A stretch of 64,000 bases of DNA from Ampelocalamus luodianensis (taxonomy: Eukaryota > Streptophyta > Magnoliopsida > Poales > Poaceae). How positions within the stretch are numbered: position 1 is the stretch's first letter; every line of letters starts with the position of its first letter. A program made the position numbers and the translations under genes. The stretch spans positions 1,317,840-1,381,839 of the forward strand of contig CM070628.1 of the NCBI GenBank assembly GCA_036346255.1, written 5' to 3'. Of the stretch, positions 59,986 to 64,000 are shown one piece after another. The notes under the pieces are model-generated. The model saw only the letters and a list, made by a program, of their open reading frames with translations. It was not told the origin of the DNA and searched no databases.

Positions 59986-62361
59986 TGTAATACCTGTTTT
60001 TGTTCGGAAAGAAAGGTTTATTCGGGAACTTGGCTAGCGTTAAATTTTCGTTTTTCGTAGAGGATGAGGGTTTTGGGCCTCCGGTAGCCTTTCCAGCCTT
60101 GGCCGGCCATGGCCTAGGCCCATGCGCCTCTCCCTCCCCTTGGTGCAAACCCTAGCCCCCCTTTTATTCTTTGGCCGCCACCCTCCCTTCTTTTCCCCTT
60201 GGCCGCCCCCTCCTCCTCTCCTCTCCTCCCTTGAGCCCTGCCTTGGAGCCGCCCCATCTCCCCTTGTGGCTGCTCCTCCCGCTGTGGTGCTGCCCCAACC
60301 GGTCTCCTGAGTTTCCCCGCGGTTGGTGTTCGCAAAGATCTCGAGGCGGGCTGCTGGTTGTTTCGCCAAAGGAGGAAAAGGAGGAAGAGCTTCACCGCCA
60401 GGAATCCTTCCCCTACTCCTGGTTGCAGCAAGGGTAACGATGCCGATCCTCGTGGTTTGATTGTTGTTAGAAGTGTTTTGGTTACGCTTTTGATTAGGCA
60501 AACCTGCTGAAAATTAGAAGCTGTTTCTGTCCAGTACGTTGTAGAGGGTGTTTCGGTTATTTTTAGGCAGAATCTGAAGGCTTGGTCTCCTAGAGATATC
60601 TAGGTCTTGTTCTTACGTTTCAGTGGCCGCCGAGTTCACTCAAATCCGAGGTCCGAGTCAAAAGTTATGATAGAATTAGTCTTGACTGTCCAGAATCCTG
60701 ACGAGATTCTGCAGTCAATTTGTAAATTGTATAAGAAATTGTTATTCACAGATTTTGAACTTGGTGTCTCCTAGAAAATTGAAGTATCCCCTGTCAGGTT
60801 TAGATGGCCACTGAGTTTACTTGATTCCGAGTTCTGGGTCAAAAGATATGTCTGTTTTATCAGTCGCTGCCAGAAACCTGACGTGATTAATCTGTCTGTA
60901 TATTTTCTATATTATGATAGAGAAGTTGGAAGAATCTGAAAGTTCACCCAACTAGGTTATTGTAGGTAATTCGATAACCTTTTCAGATTAGTAAAGAACG
61001 CTCAATTCGGAGTTGTAACATAGAAGTTATGATCAACTGAATATTTCTGCTGAATTTTGGTAGGCTGAATCTGTGCTGAATGTTCAAACAATTATTAGCC
61101 TATTAATTTGACCAAATTGGTTTGTCGCGTCAACTAGAGTTTTGTAGTTAGACCAGTTAAGAATCTACAGAAATTGGGTTTGCTATTTTTTGACTTCCAG
61201 GCTGTGAGTTATGTTAGTCCCCGTGTTGCTGTCCAGGATTTTCTTATTGGACAGACTCCGTTGTTTTTCAGTCTATGCGATATAGATTTAATTGACTCTA
61301 ATAGAAGCAAAATAGAACATCGACTAGTTGAGCTGGGTATCATGTATACTTATTAAGTTATTTCGTTGGTTTAGCGTGAAACTTGGTGTAAGAGCGCCTT
61401 CTTTGCGGATAACGCCGCAACGCGGAAAGCAAGTACCATGTTTATTTGGATGTTTGTGCATTGTGGTTTTAGCATGAGTTGTTTTGGTAACTTGTGAGAC
61501 ATGTGAAATGACTTATTCATGCCTTGTTCAATACATTGAGTTCATGAATAGAAGTGATGTTATGGTATATTTCATTTAATTGTTGCATGCATTCATTGAC
61601 ATTTGACGTCCACGGGAGTGGATGAGAACCACCATCAATTCCAAGATGGTTGGATAAGACCCATTAATTCCAATATGGGCAATGTTGGACACCCGTATGA
61701 AACGTTCTTCATACGGAAGTGGATCCCGCATTTTTGTTAAGATGCGGGCTTGAGTGATCACCGACGGTGTTCACCGGCTATACCAGATAATGCGTGTGTG
61801 CAGTCCATTCCTTGATTTGAGCATTCATATCATGTATTCATAAGAAATCCAATGTGTTATGATCGAACCCAATGATGTTATGTTTGATCTTCAATGAATG
61901 AATGTTTTTCTTAATCATTGTACTTGCTGAGTCATGGACTCACTCTTGCTTTGTTTGTTTATTTCTAGGTGATCGTTGATGAAGTTCACTTGGGAGGGAG
62001 TAGATGAGCACTACTCGAATAATGCACTTCACATTAGACTCATTGCTATAAGAAATAATGATTCTTTTTTTGTCATCTTTTGGTTTGTAATAAATAAATT
62101 TAGTCATGGATGGTACCTTTATGATCAATGAGAACATAGATGAGAACTTTAAGTCATATGGTTATTTGTTATCTTAGCTCATTATCGTTGATTCATGTTT
62201 AGACCTTAGAATTGGATTTCATGACTAGTTTTGATTACTTGTGTGTTTTGTTGTGTGGAACCTCCAGAATCCTCGTTTACAAAGGAGGTTCTGCCGAAAT
62301 TTAGTTTTTTTTCAGCTTAGGGTAGTTGCATTCCAGGCTCGTGCTGAGTTGGGGTGTTACA
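59986..62361 (+). repeat. 3' LTR of element C
   Basis: 2376 bp, starting TGTAATACCTG and ending GGGGTGTTACA. 60440-61370 is nearly base-for-base the same as 53097-54015. Confidence 0.92.
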
Positions 62362-62366
62362 ATCTT

Positions 62367-64000
62367 GCTCCCAGCTGAAAAATCCAAACTAAATTGTTTA
62401 CAACATGAAATTGGTTAAACCCCAAAAGTCATAACTAATTCAAATCAGCTCCAAATTGAGTGAAACCCATTTTTTGGTTTCTATTTATATTGTACTTTAA
62501 ATTGGAATAGGTTTGGAACATGTAACTGTCACATAAAATTTCAGAATTAGAATTTAATTTGGCAAAGAGTTATTTTTACACTAGAAATTAAATTAACTTC
62601 AAAAATTCATAGAAAATTCATTTGAACTCCAAATGGGGTGATTCAATTTTTATTGATCATAACTTTTTATTCTATTTGTTGACATGTAAAACTTATCTAC
62701 AGTACTATCCCAAAAAATTCATGAAAACAGTAATTTTCGAACTAGAATCAACAGAACCTTATTTTTCAGCTTTTCTCATTTTTCTGATTTTCAAACGGCT
62801 ATAACTTTCACATATGAACTCTAAGTGAAACAATTTTTGTCTATAAATTCATATAAAATCATAACCTACCCACTGGATAAATTTCATGCATTTTAGAATA
62901 TTTTCAATTTTCGGCTTTATTTGGTGTTTATTGCGATATCGTTCTTTCGTTAGGTGTTTGATGTTTCCGACGAATTCGTGAGTTGATCCAGAGGGTAATC
63001 GAGAGTGGTACCAGAAAAGGCAAGAAATCCCCTCCTTTGATGCATGTTGCATTCCTATTATTTTCAAAAAGTATCTTTGTTGATTTTCAAGTATTCTATT
63101 AATTGCTTTAATTTCAAATACTTGTATGTCAAATGGGTAGCTTTAGATATGACCTACTTGCTACATTTGCCCTCCTTTGAAAGTTGATTGCCCTGCTACC
63201 TTGAATGATTAATGTTATATGTTATATGAGTTTGTTTGCTAATTTGCAGAACGATGCTTAACCGAGCAAGTAGTTGTAGTTGAAAACGGTTGATGGAGTT
63301 AGTCCATCGGACGATGGATTGAATTGAATCTTGATGAAATTTGAGGAATATATGGATTGAATTATGTTGAATTTGAGGAATATGTCCAGATCTTTGAATC
63401 TGGTAATTGTGGACTTGTTGGGTTTTTGTTGTGTTGTTGGACTTGGACGGGTGATAGGGTGATGAAGGGAGGTTGTCTCGGATTCATGTAGCCCCGTCTG
63501 GGTATTTGAGGACCAGCCTGTGTGTGATGAACCAAGTCTTACGTGCAACCACACACCGGAATAATGGCGAAGATTTGGCTAAATAATTTGTTGTGGGTTA
63601 GCTATCAAAACACAATTAGGTTGACAACGTGTGGGGTGGGATCCGGGTAGGTTCCCTCACCTGAGGAGCATCGGTAGTTGCTAAGGCTTTACCGATGGCT
63701 CGTGTTTTCTATTGTTTTTGTTGTCAATCTAGTGGGGGTATGTAAGTGTCGTCTTACTTGCCCTTAAGGGTCTTTTGCGTTTGCGGGTAGCTGCGCAAAG
63801 GACTTACTTACACAACAAGGTTCACTCGTGGTCCAGTGCGACCGATAGCCGGCCATGGGATCTGTGAAGGGAAACAGGTAGGCTACACTAGCGCAAATTA
63901 AAAAATTCTACCCGTAAACCAAGATCACTGCAATTATAGATCACGGTCTTACCACTAGACGCGCAGTGCGGAAGTTGATGCAAAGACGTCGGGCGGTGTA
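62367..64000 (+). other. Last visible piece of element B's LTR
   Basis: AT-rich to 63100, with CATAACTAATTC- and CATATGAACTC-type words as in the A LTR, then mixed composition with TTACTT/CTTAAGGG repeats. No gene, primer site or LTR end was found before the window stops. Confidence 0.5.

Larger units (their letters stand above)
52624..62361 (+). mobile_element. Complete 9.7-kb Ty3/gypsy chromovirus (element C)
   Basis: Flanked by the duplication atctt (52619-52623 and 62362-62366). LTRs are 52624-55020 and 59986-62361. The internal order is tRNA-Met primer site, gag, protease, RT/RNase H, integrase, chromodomain, polypurine tract. The AT-rich two thirds of the LTRs are nearly identical, which points to a young insertion. 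Coding frames are broken by small losses of the same kind as in T. Confidence 0.93.
34661..64000 (+). mobile_element. LTR of element B, interrupted by three insertions and running off the window
   Basis: It starts TGTAGCAACCAAAAATTCC after a polypurine tract. The B pieces are 34661-35577, 37582-38451, 51492-52623 and 62362-64000, about 4.5 kb in all, and continue past the end. Each gap is an LTR-type insertion with its own 5-bp duplication. The last piece has DNA like the A LTR, such as CATATGAACTC and ATAAATTCAT words. No coding sequence was recognised in the B pieces. Confidence 0.65.

Noticed and set aside
34661..64000. Novel defence or biosynthetic gene cluster in the 30-kb distal part
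   Set aside because: Every protein motif found there belongs to gag-pol of chromoviruses. The remaining DNA is LTR sequence.

Overview
The window is plant nuclear DNA, almost certainly from a grass. Both host genes have GT-AG introns and their protein sequences are of the grass type. The remaining ~75% is layered plant transposons: long-LTR Ty3/gypsy chromoviruses, a Tat-type gypsy element, solo LTRs, hAT elements and a plant-mobile-domain (PMD) pseudogene. I cannot fix the species. I see no prokaryotic features, CRISPR array, rRNA or tRNA gene.

Gene-bearing part (1-16.6 kb). Two genes converge tail to tail. On +, a seven-coding-exon RING-H2 ubiquitin ligase of the BIG BROTHER type (718-2260, 254 aa). 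On -, a nine-coding-exon SEUSS-LIKE (SLK) transcriptional adaptor (14524-3079, about 773 aa), with a leader intron and a promoter near 16.5 kb. The last SLK intron holds a 4.8-kb decayed Tat-type retrotransposon lacking integrase. The intron before exon 6 holds one hAT element nested in another, both with 8-bp target duplications. SLK exon 1 carries an apparent 1-bp deletion that breaks the frame.

Transition zone (16.6-30.4 kb). There is another hAT element (17.9-18.5 kb), a PMD pseudogene read on - and split by a long solo LTR (21465-29132, duplication gagag). That LTR itself carries a small non-autonomous LTR element (24538-27473). An AT-rich degenerate array is split by a 421-bp solo LTR (29620-30040).

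Retrotransposon nest (30.4-64 kb). The 3' end of a chromovirus polyprotein (element A) leads into its LTR. A second LTR (element B) starts at 34661 and runs off the window. It has been invaded three times: a 2-kb solo LTR (35578-37581, ttctc), a 13-kb chromovirus with ~4.1-kb LTRs on - (element T, 38452-51491, acggc), and a 9.7-kb chromovirus on + (element C, 52624-62361, atctt). T and C have tRNA-Met primer sites, polypurine tracts, gag, protease, RT, RNase H, integrase and a C-terminal chromodomain. Their frames are repeatedly broken by small losses in CAG/CTG and C/G-run contexts, while AT-rich parts of the LTR pairs are almost identical. That looks more like base-calling error at methylated CHG sites than ageing, so T and C may be young and more intact than they read here.

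I found no convincing new gene system. The points most worth following are the CHG-linked error signature, the SLK frameshift, the PMD frame that rejoins across a solo LTR, and a palindromic module shared, in the same antisense orientation, by three different long-LTR families.
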